Shown: in pieces, positions 42,110-51,167 of the stretch
How positions within the stretch are numbered: position 1 is the stretch's first letter
How the letters are laid out: each line of letters starts with the position of its first letter
The notes under the pieces: model-generated
What the model was told of the DNA's origin: nothing
Seen by the model: the letters and a program-made list of their open reading frames with translations, nothing else
Database searches by the model: none
Source: Chryseobacterium sp. MEBOG06
GTDB lineage: Bacteria; Bacteroidota; Bacteroidia; Flavobacteriales; Weeksellaceae
Length of the DNA stretch: 64,000 nt
Direction: 5' to 3'
Assembly: GCF_021869765.1 (NCBI RefSeq)
Contig: NZ_CP084580.1
Location: forward strand, 248,001 to 312,000
Position numbers and translations under genes: made by a program

Positions 42110-43969
42110 TTACAGTGTTTCAACTTCAGGAACATCTATAGAGAATTCCTTGTTGTTCCATATTGCTTCGCCTATATCTGCCCATGGCTTATCCATCTGC
42201 TCTGAAAGAAATCCTTTTTTCCAATGATAGGGTGGGGTATCTATTTTCTTAAGTTTGATAATAAACTTCGCATCATTTAAGTCTATATTATTTCTGTATG
42301 CCCAGAAAGCGGTGAAATCACGTATTCCTTTCTTCAGATTATCCTGGTTGATTTCATTGTTGTTAACCCGGAATGACCATTTGACCCATGTAGGTCCATA
42401 ATAAAGATATTTTCCCGGTGTCCCATCTTTATTAATAATTGGTAACCAGATTTCATTACCGCTTTTGTCTACACAGGTAACAGCAATAATATGATTGTAT
42501 TCACTAAAGTGGTAGTCCATAAATACCCCATGATGGGTAATTCCCAAAAAAGTCTTGGTTATAGGTTCTACAGTATTTGAGATATTATTTATTACATGAC
42601 CCAATGAAGTTTTTTCAAAACCTCCTTTTTTTCCAATAGAATTGTAGGAGACGATAATCTGTAATAATATGATAAAATAAAGTCCGAATTTAATTCCTGA
42701 TACTTTTAGGTCTTTTAGAGTGTAATTTTGAAGAATTTTAAAATGGTCTTCATCCTGAGGAATTACAGGAGGAATATATCCACAGTTTTCCTCTGTACAT
42801 CGTTCCGTATTTCTGTTTTTAGCGATGAACTTATATACGTGCTTTCCTAGGTGATAAATTCCGGGTATTCTCAAAAACCAGCTTATGGGTTTTAAATAGT
42901 TTATAGAATCAAAAACCTGGATGTAAGTATCTAAACCTTTGTATATTTTACCATTTCTGATAGAATGGATGTCATCCAGAAGATCATCAGTGGGAATGTT
43001 TTTTAGTAATAGTTCCTGTTCTGCATAATATTGTACTGTTTTAAAATCTATCCTTCCGGCAATGTCAAAATGTTGAATAATGATTTTTGTACGATTACAC
43101 AGGGGACATTCTCCGTCATAATAAAAAAACAACTGGGAATTTTTTTTGTTTAAGGCAAATAATTTTTCCCAAAATGAAACGGGAACCATTAATAAATATA
43201 TTGTACACATTCCAAATCCAAACCATGGGATTGGATAGCATATTACGATTCCCAAATGCAGTCCCAGGCCAATGATAAGTAGAGGAATACGCCATTTTTT
43301 TCGAAAAAAAGTAAAAAGAAATACAGATTCAAAAAGTAAGGTAAGATATCCTAATAATAACATCAGATACTCCTGATCCAAAATAGTTGGAATCGAAATA
43401 AAATTGGTGAAAGGAAAGCTTGTAGGATACCATACGCCTAAGCCTTTAGTCCAGTAAGAAGAGGAGAATTTGTAAAATATTGAATCAAAATATACAAATG
43501 CGACGCCTATAAAAACTGGAATAAGATAACATAATACGCTTACCTTTTTGGTAGGTTCATAATTAAAGCGGGTATTGGAATATTTGAGCTTTTGAATCAG
43601 ACGGTCTAATGATAAATTTTGGGATAAAGGTAGAAACAGCATCAGGAAATTTATTCCGAGATAGGCGTAAAACATATGATACTCATAGGTGTTAATACTC
43701 CCAATAAGAATAATGGTCATCAAATAGTTGATGATGGTTGCTAATCTTGTAAACAGCCCGAATATAATGAAAACAAGGGCTGTCATCCAGATCTTGATTG
43801 GGATTCCAAAATTTATTTCAGCAGGATCCAGGAATGGTATTTTATCAAAAATCAGATGCCTGAAATAATTGAACTGCATCACTCCACAAAGTAATATCAA
43901 TGAATAAGCTATTCTGAATACAGCAAGTCCTAGTCCTGAAATTTTTTTATTATAAAGATTTTTAATCAT
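42110..43969 (-). CDS. HTTM domain membrane protein fused to a DCC thiol-oxidoreductase-like domain
   Basis: 619 residues. The first ~270 have about eight membrane segments like the HTTM (horizontally transferred transmembrane, vitamin K-dependent carboxylase-like) family. At about 285 FFYYDGECPLCNRTKII is the DCC motif (DxxCxxC), with a full DCC domain to ~400. Two more Cys lie in RCTEENCGYIPP. A further membrane segment (SGIKFGLYFIILLQIIV, about 430) and a soluble C-terminal domain follow. HTTM proteins are poorly known; DCC is thioredoxin-like. It sits 3 nt from a glycosyltransferase, so it belongs to the locus. Confidence 0.87.
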   Translation of the reverse strand: MIKNLYNKKISGLGLAVFRIAYSLILLCGVMQFNYFRHLIFDKIPFLDPAEINFGIPIKIWMTALVFIIFGLFTRLATIINYLMTIILIGSINTYEYHMFYAYLGINFLMLFLPLSQNLSLDRLIQKLKYSNTRFNYEPTKKVSVLCYLIPVFIGVAFVYFDSIFYKFSSSYWTKGLGVWYPTSFPFTNFISIPTILDQEYLMLLLGYLTLLFESVFLFTFFRKKWRIPLLIIGLGLHLGIVICYPIPWFGFGMCTIYLLMVPVSFWEKLFALNKKNSQLFFYYDGECPLCNRTKIIIQHFDIAGRIDFKTVQYYAEQELLLKNIPTDDLLDDIHSIRNGKIYKGLDTYIQVFDSINYLKPISWFLRIPGIYHLGKHVYKFIAKNRNTERCTEENCGYIPPVIPQDEDHFKILQNYTLKDLKVSGIKFGLYFIILLQIIVSYNSIGKKGGFEKTSLGHVINNISNTVEPITKTFLGITHHGVFMDYHFSEYNHIIAVTCVDKSGNEIWLPIINKDGTPGKYLYYGPTWVKWSFRVNNNEINQDNLKKGIRDFTAFWAYRNNIDLNDAKFIIKLKKIDTPPYHWKKGFLSEQMDKPWADIGEAIWNNKEFSIDVPEVETL

Positions 43970-43972
43970 TTG

Positions 43973-45286
43973 TTATTCTAAAATTTTTGAGAAAATTCTT
44001 TCAGCATATTCATAAGATGAAAATTCCTGAACCTGTCTGACTGCGTTTTTCGAGAAAACAGTATAGGAATCTTTACTGAGTTCAAAGATTTTTCTTATTC
44101 CTTCAGCTAATTTTCTGCTGTCTTTTACCGGAGCTTTATATCCGTTATAATCGTCAATTACCATATTGGTAACAACTCCCGTATCAAATCCCACAACAGG
44201 TGTTCCACAGGCTAATGCTTCCGAAACCATCATGGGCCCGGAATCTTCGATAGATGAATTTATGAAAATATCAGCTGCTTGGTATAATAAAGCCAGCAGT
44301 CTATAATCTTTTATATAATCTATTTTTTGTTTTTTAAAGGTTACCTGGTCAAACTCTTCATTTACAGTATTGGAAACCACCAGAAGGACTATTTTTTCTT
44401 TTAATTCTATAGGTAATTCTTTATCTAATATTTTCAGAGCATCAAGTAAATAAGAAAAACCTTTTCTGGGATCTTCCATATTTTGGGCTCCTGTTAAAAT
44501 ATAAAAATAATCATCCGATAAAGAGAAAATTCTTTTAGCAATTGACTTATTTTTATCATTAAGGAGCTTGGTATCGATGAGGCTGTTGATATTGTGAATT
44601 GTTTTCTGATCTTTATAGATCTTTGAATTCTGAGCCTGTGTGAATGTTAATCCTGAACCTGCAATAATCTGAAAATTAGCTTTTTGAGCATTTTCATATT
44701 TTCTGTCAAAATTATTTTTTGCGATTACTTTTTCGTCAGCTTCTATAATAGCAGGACATTTTTCATCACAACCTCTGATATAACCTTCACACCCCCAGGA
44801 GAAATGACATCCTCCGGTAAAGTGATTCATATCTACTGTAATGTTGAAAATTTTTGCCTGGGTGGCATTATAAATATTCAACAAGTCTGTACTGTTGAGG
44901 AAGTCAATGGTCATTCCTGTAAAAATAAAATCCGGTGTAAAACCAACTGTTTTTATAAGACTTTCAACATTAATATTTTCTGACAATTCATCTTTACTTA
45001 AAAAAGAGTATTTGCTGTCAGTACTAAAATTTTTTTTTGCCTGTGAGGAAGAAGCTGTTGTAAGCTTAGCTTTGACTTTATTCGTTATAGTTCTTAGTAA
45101 CCCTGGATTCGCAGGAACAGAAGATTGATGACTGTAAGCTTTAATGAATTCTTCATTTTTCGTTTTATACTTTACGCACATGACAACCTCATGCCCCATA
45201 TTTTTTAAAATATGAGCAACTTTATACATTGCTTCATATGCTCCGTTTAGGTCACCTGTAGATAAAATTAATATTTTTTTACTCAT
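43973..45286 (-). CDS. Glycosyltransferase family 4
   Basis: 437 residues, GT-B fold. ILSTGDLNGAYEAMYKVAHIL at the start, YFYILTGAQNMEDPRKGFSYLLDAL in the middle and INSSIEDSGPMMVSEALACGTPVVGFDTG as the donor-site motif. A Cys cluster (GGCHFSWGCEGYIRGCDEKC, about residue 160) is unusual for GT4 and may bind metal; it is common in the WcaC-like/O-antigen group. It is 6 nt from wzt, upstream, and 3 nt from the HTTM-DCC gene. Confidence 0.88.
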   Translation of the reverse strand: MSKKILILSTGDLNGAYEAMYKVAHILKNMGHEVVMCVKYKTKNEEFIKAYSHQSSVPANPGLLRTITNKVKAKLTTASSSQAKKNFSTDSKYSFLSKDELSENINVESLIKTVGFTPDFIFTGMTIDFLNSTDLLNIYNATQAKIFNITVDMNHFTGGCHFSWGCEGYIRGCDEKCPAIIEADEKVIAKNNFDRKYENAQKANFQIIAGSGLTFTQAQNSKIYKDQKTIHNINSLIDTKLLNDKNKSIAKRIFSLSDDYFYILTGAQNMEDPRKGFSYLLDALKILDKELPIELKEKIVLLVVSNTVNEEFDQVTFKKQKIDYIKDYRLLALLYQAADIFINSSIEDSGPMMVSEALACGTPVVGFDTGVVTNMVIDDYNGYKAPVKDSRKLAEGIRKIFELSKDSYTVFSKNAVRQVQEFSSYEYAERIFSKILE

Positions 45287-45292
45287 TTGTTT

Positions 45293-46528
45293 TTACATCC
45301 ATATTACAGGAGGGGTAATGATTCCGTTGTCTGTATCTCCGGCAAGAAAGTTCTCATGCCCCGTTTCTATGATATTAAGTTGTACACCTCCTTTTATTAT
45401 ATCATACAATTCTACCGAGGGAGTATCTATAGCAACTGAAAGTACATAAGTGTTGGGAATCAGCTTTTCACCTTCTATCTTTATAGTAAAACTATTTTCG
45501 TTTTTTCCATCAAATACCTTTCTGGCGATAAAGATTACGTTTTCAAATTTGTCCAAAACAGCGATATTTACTCTGATACCAGAAGTAACCCTTCTATTGA
45601 TGAAGCTTATATCAACATTAATATCTTCATTGTGTCCAAATTCTGTGGTTTCAACAGATTTGTTATTATAGATTCTGACTTTTTGGATTTGGGCTTTTTT
45701 GTTTATATCCTCAATATAGCTGAACTCAACATTAGGAGAAAGTTCATTGATGATATAGTTTTCCAATACACTGTTAATGTCTCCGTGATGGTCAACCTGT
45801 CCGTTTTTTAAAAGAATACCGGATGTACAGAGTTGCTTAACGGCGGCCATATTATGACTCACAAAAAGGATGGTTCTTCCCTCACCTTTTGTTACATCAT
45901 TCATTTTCCCCAGACATTTCTTTTGAAATTCAGCATCTCCTACCGCTAAAACCTCATCTACAATAAGAATTTCAGATTCCAGGTGAGCCGCTACCGCAAA
46001 AGCTAAGCGGACATACATCCCTGAAGAATATCTTTTAACTGGAGTGTCAATGTACCTTTCAACTCCGGAAAAAGCTACGATTTCATCAAATTTACGTTTG
46101 ATTTCTTTACGGGTCATTCCTAATATGGCACCATTTAAGAATACATTTTCCCGTCCTGTCATCTCAGGGTGAAACCCGGTACCTACTTCTAATAATGAAG
46201 CGATTCTACCATTGGTATATATTTTTCCTGTAGTAGGTTTTGTTACCTTACTCAACAACTTAAGCAGAGTAGATTTTCCGGCACCATTTCTTCCAATAAT
46301 TCCTACAGCATCACCTTTTTCGATTTCAAAATTAATATCACGGAGAGACCAAACGTATTCAGAATCCCCTTTGGTCGCTCTGTCGTTTGCTTCCCCAATT
46401 TTCAAATAAGGATCTTCTTTTCCTCTTACTTTATACCAGAATCTGTTGAGGTCATGAGAAAGAGTACCTGTTCCGACCTGTCCCAGGCGGTATTGTTTAG
46501 ATATATTTTCTGCTTTTAAAGCCAGCAT
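45293..46528 (-). CDS. wzt: Polysaccharide ABC transporter ATP-binding protein (Wzt)
   Basis: 411 residues. Walker A GRNGAGKST (79-87), signature YSSGMYVRLAFAVAAHLE, Walker B EILIVDEVLAVGD, H-loop VSHNMAAVKQL. The extra ~140 C-terminal residues (from about 265) are beta-rich, as in the Wzt carbohydrate-binding domain that reads the chain's end modification. Together with Wzm it exports the finished undecaprenyl-linked chain to the periplasm. Starts 34 nt after wzm. Confidence 0.94.
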   Translation of the reverse strand: MLALKAENISKQYRLGQVGTGTLSHDLNRFWYKVRGKEDPYLKIGEANDRATKGDSEYVWSLRDINFEIEKGDAVGIIGRNGAGKSTLLKLLSKVTKPTTGKIYTNGRIASLLEVGTGFHPEMTGRENVFLNGAILGMTRKEIKRKFDEIVAFSGVERYIDTPVKRYSSGMYVRLAFAVAAHLESEILIVDEVLAVGDAEFQKKCLGKMNDVTKGEGRTILFVSHNMAAVKQLCTSGILLKNGQVDHHGDINSVLENYIINELSPNVEFSYIEDINKKAQIQKVRIYNNKSVETTEFGHNEDINVDISFINRRVTSGIRVNIAVLDKFENVIFIARKVFDGKNENSFTIKIEGEKLIPNTYVLSVAIDTPSVELYDIIKGGVQLNIIETGHENFLAGDTDNGIITPPVIWM

Positions 46529-46562
46529 ATTTTTTCAATTTATATTTTTAAATAAGGAGTAA

Positions 46563-47411
46563 TTATACAGTATCCATAAAGGTTTTTTCAACCTTATTGA
46601 AAATGACAATTCCTGCAGCCATAATGATAAGAATAATGAAAGTGCTTATACCCAGCATAAGCGGGGAGAAGTCACCAACGCCCAACCATGCATATTTAAA
46701 ACATTCAAAAATTCCGGTTAAAGGATTATATAAAGCGACCTCTTTAAAAATTCCTCTAAGAGCAGAAGTAGGATAGATAACAGGAGTGGCATACATATAT
46801 AAACTTACACCAAATCCCAGAAGCATACTGAGATCTTTGTATTTCGTTGTGAGAGCGGAAAATATCATTCCCAGTCCTAATGAGAAAAGCGCCATCAGTA
46901 AAATAAGAAAGGGAGTTGCAAGAATCCACCAGTTAACATGAATCTGCCCCTGACTTAAATAATATCCCCATACGATAATGAATAAAAGAAACTGCACACC
47001 AAGCCGCATAAGATTGGAAATAACAATCGATAGGGGAGTGACAAGTCTTGGGAAGTATACCTTGCCGAATATTCCTGCGTTTCCTGAAAAAGTAGAGGAA
47101 GTTGCCAGTAATGAGGAGGAAAAATAATTCCAAAGAGTAACACCTGCCAGATAAAAGAGTAGAGGGGGAGCGCCGTCAGTGGGTAACTTGGCAATTCTGC
47201 CAAAAATTACCAGATATACAATAGTTGTTAAAATAGGATTGATAAAAAACCATACCGGGCCCAGGATAGTTTGTTTAAAGCTGGAAACAAAATCTCTTTT
47301 GACAAACATATAGACAAGATCTTTGTATTTCCAGACCTCCTTTAGCTTCAAGTCAAATAACGAATGATCTGCATCAATCGTTTCTGTCCACTTTTGTTGT
47401 GGTTCATTCAT
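46563..47411 (-). CDS. wzm: Polysaccharide ABC transporter permease (Wzm)
   Basis: 282 residues from MNEPQQKWTE; a TTG six codons upstream overlaps the promoter and was rejected. Six hydrophobic segments, with VKRDFVSSFKQTILGPVWFFINP and KYKDLSMLLGFGVSLYMYATPVIYP as the ABC-2 polysaccharide permease signatures. It is the first gene of the long minus-strand run that reaches into the glycosyltransferases. It has a -7 element immediately upstream. Confidence 0.93.
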   Translation of the reverse strand: MNEPQQKWTETIDADHSLFDLKLKEVWKYKDLVYMFVKRDFVSSFKQTILGPVWFFINPILTTIVYLVIFGRIAKLPTDGAPPLLFYLAGVTLWNYFSSSLLATSSTFSGNAGIFGKVYFPRLVTPLSIVISNLMRLGVQFLLFIIVWGYYLSQGQIHVNWWILATPFLILLMALFSLGLGMIFSALTTKYKDLSMLLGFGVSLYMYATPVIYPTSALRGIFKEVALYNPLTGIFECFKYAWLGVGDFSPLMLGISTFIILIIMAAGIVIFNKVEKTFMDTV

Positions 47412-47426
47412 CTGTGTAAGTTTTTG

Positions 47427-47434
47427 CAAATTTA
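47427..47434 (-). promoter_or_regulatory. wzm promoter -7 element
   Basis: It reads TAAATTTG followed by CA on the minus strand, 15 nt before the ATG at 47411. It would drive the wzm-wzt-glycosyltransferase run. Confidence 0.55.
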
Positions 47435-47535
47435 TAAATAATTAATTCTTACCTTGTTTTTCTAGTTTATGAATTATTGTTAAAATAAAACTAAAAAATT
47501 ACAACTAATATATTGATATTTGTTGGTATAAGCAA

Positions 47536-47562
47536 AAACTATTGGCATAAAGCCAATAGTTT
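47536..47562 (-). terminator. Terminator of the ugd-rmlBA group
   Basis: AAACTATTGGC (47536-47546) pairs with GCCAATAGTTT (47552-47562), 11 bp, 5-nt loop; on the minus strand the 3' arm runs into TTTTT. Confidence 0.8.
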
Positions 47563-47583
47563 GCAGTATGTGTAAAGTTTGTA

Positions 47584-48447
47584 TTATTTACGGATAAGCT
47601 GTTTTAAATATTCGCCGTAGCCGCTTTTTCCGTATTTTACTGCGGTTTCAAGCAGTTTTTCTTCATTGATGAACTTATTTCGGAATGCGATTTCTTCGAT
47701 GCAGCCAATTTTGAAGCCTTGTCTTTTTTCGATAACACTTACAAATTCAGAAGCGTCGTGAAGAGAGTCAAAGGTTCCGGTGTCCAGCCATGCAGTACCT
47801 CTGTCCAGAACGGCGACTTCCAGTTTTTGATTTTTCAGATAGACGTTATTGATGTCAGTGATCTCTAATTCACCCCTTGCAGAAGGTTGAATGTTTTTTG
47901 CAATCTCCACTACATTGTTGTCGTAAAAGTATAAACCTGGAACGGCGTAATTTGATTTTGGATTCAGTGGCTTTTCTTCAATAGAGACCGCTTTTAGATC
48001 TTTGTCGAATTCTACAACACCATATCTTTCAGGATCGGCAACATGGTATGCAAATACAACCCCTCCTTCAGGATTGGTTTTATTTTTCAGTAAAGTTCCC
48101 ATTTCAGAACCATAAAAAATATTATCACCTAAAACCAGAGCGGCAGAATCATTGCCAATAAACTGATCTCCCAAAATAAATGCCTGGGCAAGTCCATCCG
48201 GGCTTGGCTGTACAACATATTCAATATTACATCCTATCTGAGAGCCATCCCCCAAAAGCTTGATAAATCCTTCCTGATCGTGTGGTGTTGTTATAATTAG
48301 GATATCCTTAATCCCGGCTAAAAGAAGCGTAGATAGTGGATAGTAAATCATAGGTTTATCATAAACAGGCATTAATTGCTTACTGACTGCTATGGTTAGA
48401 GGGTAAAGTCTTGTTCCGGAACCCCCGGCTAATATTATTCCTTTCAT
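47584..48447 (-). CDS. rmlA: Glucose-1-phosphate thymidylyltransferase RmlA
   Basis: 287 residues, the family length. [24 protein letters not shown] is the nucleotide-binding signature; [23 protein letters not shown] and [16 protein letters not shown] follow. It makes dTDP-glucose, the first step toward dTDP-6-deoxy sugars. It is downstream of ugd and rmlB and ends in a strong terminator, so the group is ugd-rmlB-rmlA. Confidence 0.96.
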   Translation of the reverse strand: MKGIILAGGSGTRLYPLTIAVSKQLMPVYDKPMIYYPLSTLLLAGIKDILIITTPHDQEGFIKLLGDGSQIGCNIEYVVQPSPDGLAQAFILGDQFIGNDSAALVLGDNIFYGSEMGTLLKNKTNPEGGVVFAYHVADPERYGVVEFDKDLKAVSIEEKPLNPKSNYAVPGLYFYDNNVVEIAKNIQPSARGELEITDINNVYLKNQKLEVAVLDRGTAWLDTGTFDSLHDASEFVSVIEKRQGFKIGCIEEIAFRNKFINEEKLLETAVKYGKSGYGEYLKQLIRK

Positions 48448-48510
48448 GTGTTAGTGCGTATTACGCTTATTTCTTTTGTGTTGTAAGTTGATTATTTTTA
48501 CTTTGTAAAG

Positions 48511-48538
48511 GCTAATAAGAAAGTTGTGCTTTATTAGC
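48511..48538. other. Intercistronic hairpin between rmlB and rmlA
   Basis: GCTAATAA (48511-48518) pairs with TTATTAGC (48531-48538), 12-nt loop. The rmlB-rmlA gap is 106 nt, much longer than others in the locus, and could hold a weak internal terminator or processing site. Confidence 0.35.
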
Positions 48539-48553
48539 TTTATTATTAAAAGT

Positions 48554-49633
48554 TTAGCTGTATTGTTTATGATAGTAATCCTGGTAATTTCCGGTAGTGA
48601 CATTTTCCAGCCATTCTTTATTTTCCAGATACCAGTCAATTGTTTTTCCTAATCCTTCTTCAAAAGTTACAGATGGTTTCCATCCTAGATCCTGATTCAG
48701 CTTAGTTGCATCGATAGCATAACGTTTGTCATGTCCAGGTCTGTCTTTTACAAAAGTGATGAGTTTCTCAGAATAGCCTTCCGGTTTTCCAAGCTTAGCA
48801 TCCATCTGTTTGATCAACTCTTTCACCAGATCAATATTTTGCCATTCGTTAAAACCGCCAATGTTATAAGTTTCTCCTGTTTTAGCTTCGTTAAAAATTT
48901 GGTGGATTCCCTTTGCGTGATCGATTACAAATAACCAGTCTCTCGTATATTTTCCATCACCATAGATTGGCAGTGGTCTTTCATTCATAATGTTAGAAAT
49001 ACAAAGAGGAATTAGCTTTTCAGGGAAGTGATTAGGTCCGTAATTATTTGAACAGTTTGATACAATGAAAGGCATGCCGTATGTGTTTCCATAGGCTCTT
49101 ACCAAGTGGTCGGAAGCTGCTTTTGAAGCTGAGTATGGAGACTGAGGGTCGTAAGATGTTGTTTCTAAAAAGAATCCTGTTTCTCCCAAGCTTCCGTATA
49201 CTTCATCTGTAGAAACATGATAGAATAAGTTGGTTCTTTTTTCGTCAGGGAATCTTCCGTGGGTATGGTCCGGATTTAATGTCCAGAACTCTTTACAAAG
49301 ATTGAGGAGGTTGGCTGTTCCATTCACATTGGTGTTGATAAATGCCATTGGGTCTGTGATGCTTCTGTCCACATGGCTTTCTGCAGCTAAATGTACTACA
49401 GCATCCGGATTATATTTTTCAAAGACTTTTCTAAGTTCTTCCGGTTGGGTGATATCTGCTTTTTCGAAAACATAATTAGGCTCATTTTCGATGTCTTTCA
49501 GGTTTTCCAGATTTCCGGCATAGGTAAGAGCATCAAGATTGATGATCATGGTATCCGGGTTGTTTTTTACAAATTCTCTCACAACATGGGATCCGATGAA
49601 TCCGGCTCCTCCAGTAATAATAATATTTTTCAT
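48554..49633 (-). CDS. rmlB: dTDP-glucose 4,6-dehydratase RmlB
   Basis: 359 residues. The NAD motif is ITGGAGFIGSHVVREF, the catalytic HVSTDEVYGSLGE and YSASKAASDHLVRAY (Tyr-x-x-x-Lys) are intact, and NNYGPNHFPEKLIPL is the dTDP-sugar motif. It makes dTDP-4-keto-6-deoxyglucose, the substrate for the WecE-like enzyme of the locus. Spacing to ugd is 5 nt. Confidence 0.97.
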   Translation of the reverse strand: MKNIIITGGAGFIGSHVVREFVKNNPDTMIINLDALTYAGNLENLKDIENEPNYVFEKADITQPEELRKVFEKYNPDAVVHLAAESHVDRSITDPMAFINTNVNGTANLLNLCKEFWTLNPDHTHGRFPDEKRTNLFYHVSTDEVYGSLGETGFFLETTSYDPQSPYSASKAASDHLVRAYGNTYGMPFIVSNCSNNYGPNHFPEKLIPLCISNIMNERPLPIYGDGKYTRDWLFVIDHAKGIHQIFNEAKTGETYNIGGFNEWQNIDLVKELIKQMDAKLGKPEGYSEKLITFVKDRPGHDKRYAIDATKLNQDLGWKPSVTFEEGLGKTIDWYLENKEWLENVTTGNYQDYYHKQYS

Positions 49634-49638
49634 TTATG

Positions 49639-50952
49639 TTATTTTAAAATGGTCTTTCTTCCTATACTTTTATAATAAAATCCGTTTTGCTCAGGGATTT
49701 CCAGCGGATACATATTTCTGCCGTCAAAAATGACTGTGTTTTTCATTTTTTTAGCCATAAGTTCAAAATTAGGATTTTTGAACTCCGGCCATTCTGTAGC
49801 GATGAATAGTGCATCTGCATCTTCTAACGCATCATACATTCCCTTGGCGTATTGTATCTTGTCTCCGAGGAATTTTTTAACATTGTTTTCTGCAACGGCA
49901 TCATAAGCTGTGATTTTTGCTCCTTTCTCTAATAAAAGAGCGATATTGTCCAATGATGAAGCTTCTCTTATGTCATCTGTATTGGCCTTGAAAGCAAGCC
50001 CCCACATTGCGATTTTCTTTCCTTCAATGTTGCCTCCAAAATATTTTTCAATTTCAGATACTAAAATTACTTTCTGAGTGGTATTTACATTTTCTGTTGC
50101 TTCCAGAATCTGGAAGTTAAAATCTTCCTGTTTTCCGGATTTTATCAATGCTTTCACATCTTTAGGAAAACAGCTTCCGCCATATCCGATACCCGGGAAT
50201 AAAAACCGGTGCCCGATTCTGTCGTCACTACCCATTCCAAGTCTTACTTTGTCTACATCTGCACCCACCTTTTCACAGTAATTGGCAATCTCATTCATGA
50301 AAGTGATTTTTACAGCAAGAAATGAGTTCGCAGCATATTTTGTAAGTTCGGATGACTTCTCATCCATAAAGATAATGGGGATGCCGGTATTGGTAAAGGG
50401 CTGATAGATTTTAGACATAATGTCCTTTGCTCTTTCAGCGCTTGCTCCTACAACCACTCTGGATGGATTCATGGAATCTTCAACCGCAAAACCTTCTCTT
50501 AAAAATTCAGGATTTGAAACTACATCAAAAGGAATGTCTGTTTTTGAAGATATAGTTTCTCTTACCCTATCGGCAGTTCCTACAGGTACGGTGCTTTTAT
50601 TGACAATGACTTTGTATTCTGTCATCATTTCGCCAATATTGCTGGCAACATGCAGTACATAGGATAAATCCGCAGAACCGTCTTCTCCGGGAGGAGTAGG
50701 CAGCGCCAGATATATGACTTCACTTTTGTCTAATGCCTGTTTAAGGTCGGTGGTGAAAAATAATCTTTCGGATTGGATGTTTCTGAGAAACATTTCTTCA
50801 AGGTTCGGCTCATAGATGGGAACAATGCCGTTTTTCATACCTTCTACTTTTTTTTCATCAATATCAACACAGTATACTGAATTGCCAAGTTCTGCCAGAG
50901 TAGTTCCTGTAACCAATCCTACATAACCTGTTCCTACAATCGTTATATTCAA
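49639..50952 (-). CDS. ugd: UDP-glucose/GDP-mannose dehydrogenase family, probable UDP-glucose 6-dehydrogenase
   Basis: 437 residues. GTGYVGLVTGTTLAELGNSV is the NAD site; IYEPNLEEMF, NPEFLREGFAVEDSMNPSRVV and GYGGSCFPKDVKAL (nucleophilic Cys) match UDP-glucose 6-dehydrogenases. It makes UDP-glucuronate. First gene of the ugd-rmlB-rmlA group and divergent from rimP, from which it is 215 nt away. Confidence 0.93.
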   Translation of the reverse strand: MNITIVGTGYVGLVTGTTLAELGNSVYCVDIDEKKVEGMKNGIVPIYEPNLEEMFLRNIQSERLFFTTDLKQALDKSEVIYLALPTPPGEDGSADLSYVLHVASNIGEMMTEYKVIVNKSTVPVGTADRVRETISSKTDIPFDVVSNPEFLREGFAVEDSMNPSRVVVGASAERAKDIMSKIYQPFTNTGIPIIFMDEKSSELTKYAANSFLAVKITFMNEIANYCEKVGADVDKVRLGMGSDDRIGHRFLFPGIGYGGSCFPKDVKALIKSGKQEDFNFQILEATENVNTTQKVILVSEIEKYFGGNIEGKKIAMWGLAFKANTDDIREASSLDNIALLLEKGAKITAYDAVAENNVKKFLGDKIQYAKGMYDALEDADALFIATEWPEFKNPNFELMAKKMKNTVIFDGRNMYPLEIPEQNGFYYKSIGRKTILK

Positions 50953-50977
50953 AATGTTTGTTTTTAAATTCTAGAAG

Positions 50978-50985
50978 CAAAAATA
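50978..50985 (-). promoter_or_regulatory. ugd -7 element
   Basis: It reads TATTTTTG on the minus strand, 25 nt before the ATG at 50952. No -33 was found. Confidence 0.5.
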
Positions 50986-51060
50986 ATAAAAATACTTTCA
51001 CTTGCTTCTTTAATTTATCGTAAAAGAATTTTAAGCTATTTGCTTGATAATAAGATTATT

Positions 51061-51090
51061 TTGCTTTTTTAGAAAAAAGACGTATATTTG
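51061..51090 (+). promoter_or_regulatory. rimP-nusA-infB promoter
   Basis: -33 TTG (51061-51063), 19-nt spacer, -7 TATATTTG (51083-51090) followed by CA. Both elements match the Bacteroidota consensus and the spacing is ideal. The leader is about 70 nt. Confidence 0.75.
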
Positions 51091-51114
51091 CATTGGATTT
51101 ACGGGAAAAATGGG

Positions 51115-51139
51115 AAGGCTTCGAAAGAAAGCCTTTTTT
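51115..51139 (+). promoter_or_regulatory. Hairpin with T-tract in the rimP leader (possible attenuator)
   Basis: AAGGCTT (51115-51121) pairs with AAGCCTT (51129-51135), 7-nt loop, followed by T residues to 51139. It lies 29 nt before the ATG of rimP and has the form of an intrinsic terminator, so the operon may be attenuated here. Function is inference. Confidence 0.5.
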
Positions 51140-51167
51140 CGTACTGTAAATCAAGATAAAAGAACGT

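Noticed and set aside
48451..48639. Minus-strand 62-codon frame between rmlB and rmlA
   Set aside because: It overlaps the end of rmlB in another frame, has no signal or domain, and is Lys/Ile-rich like intergenic AT-rich DNA.
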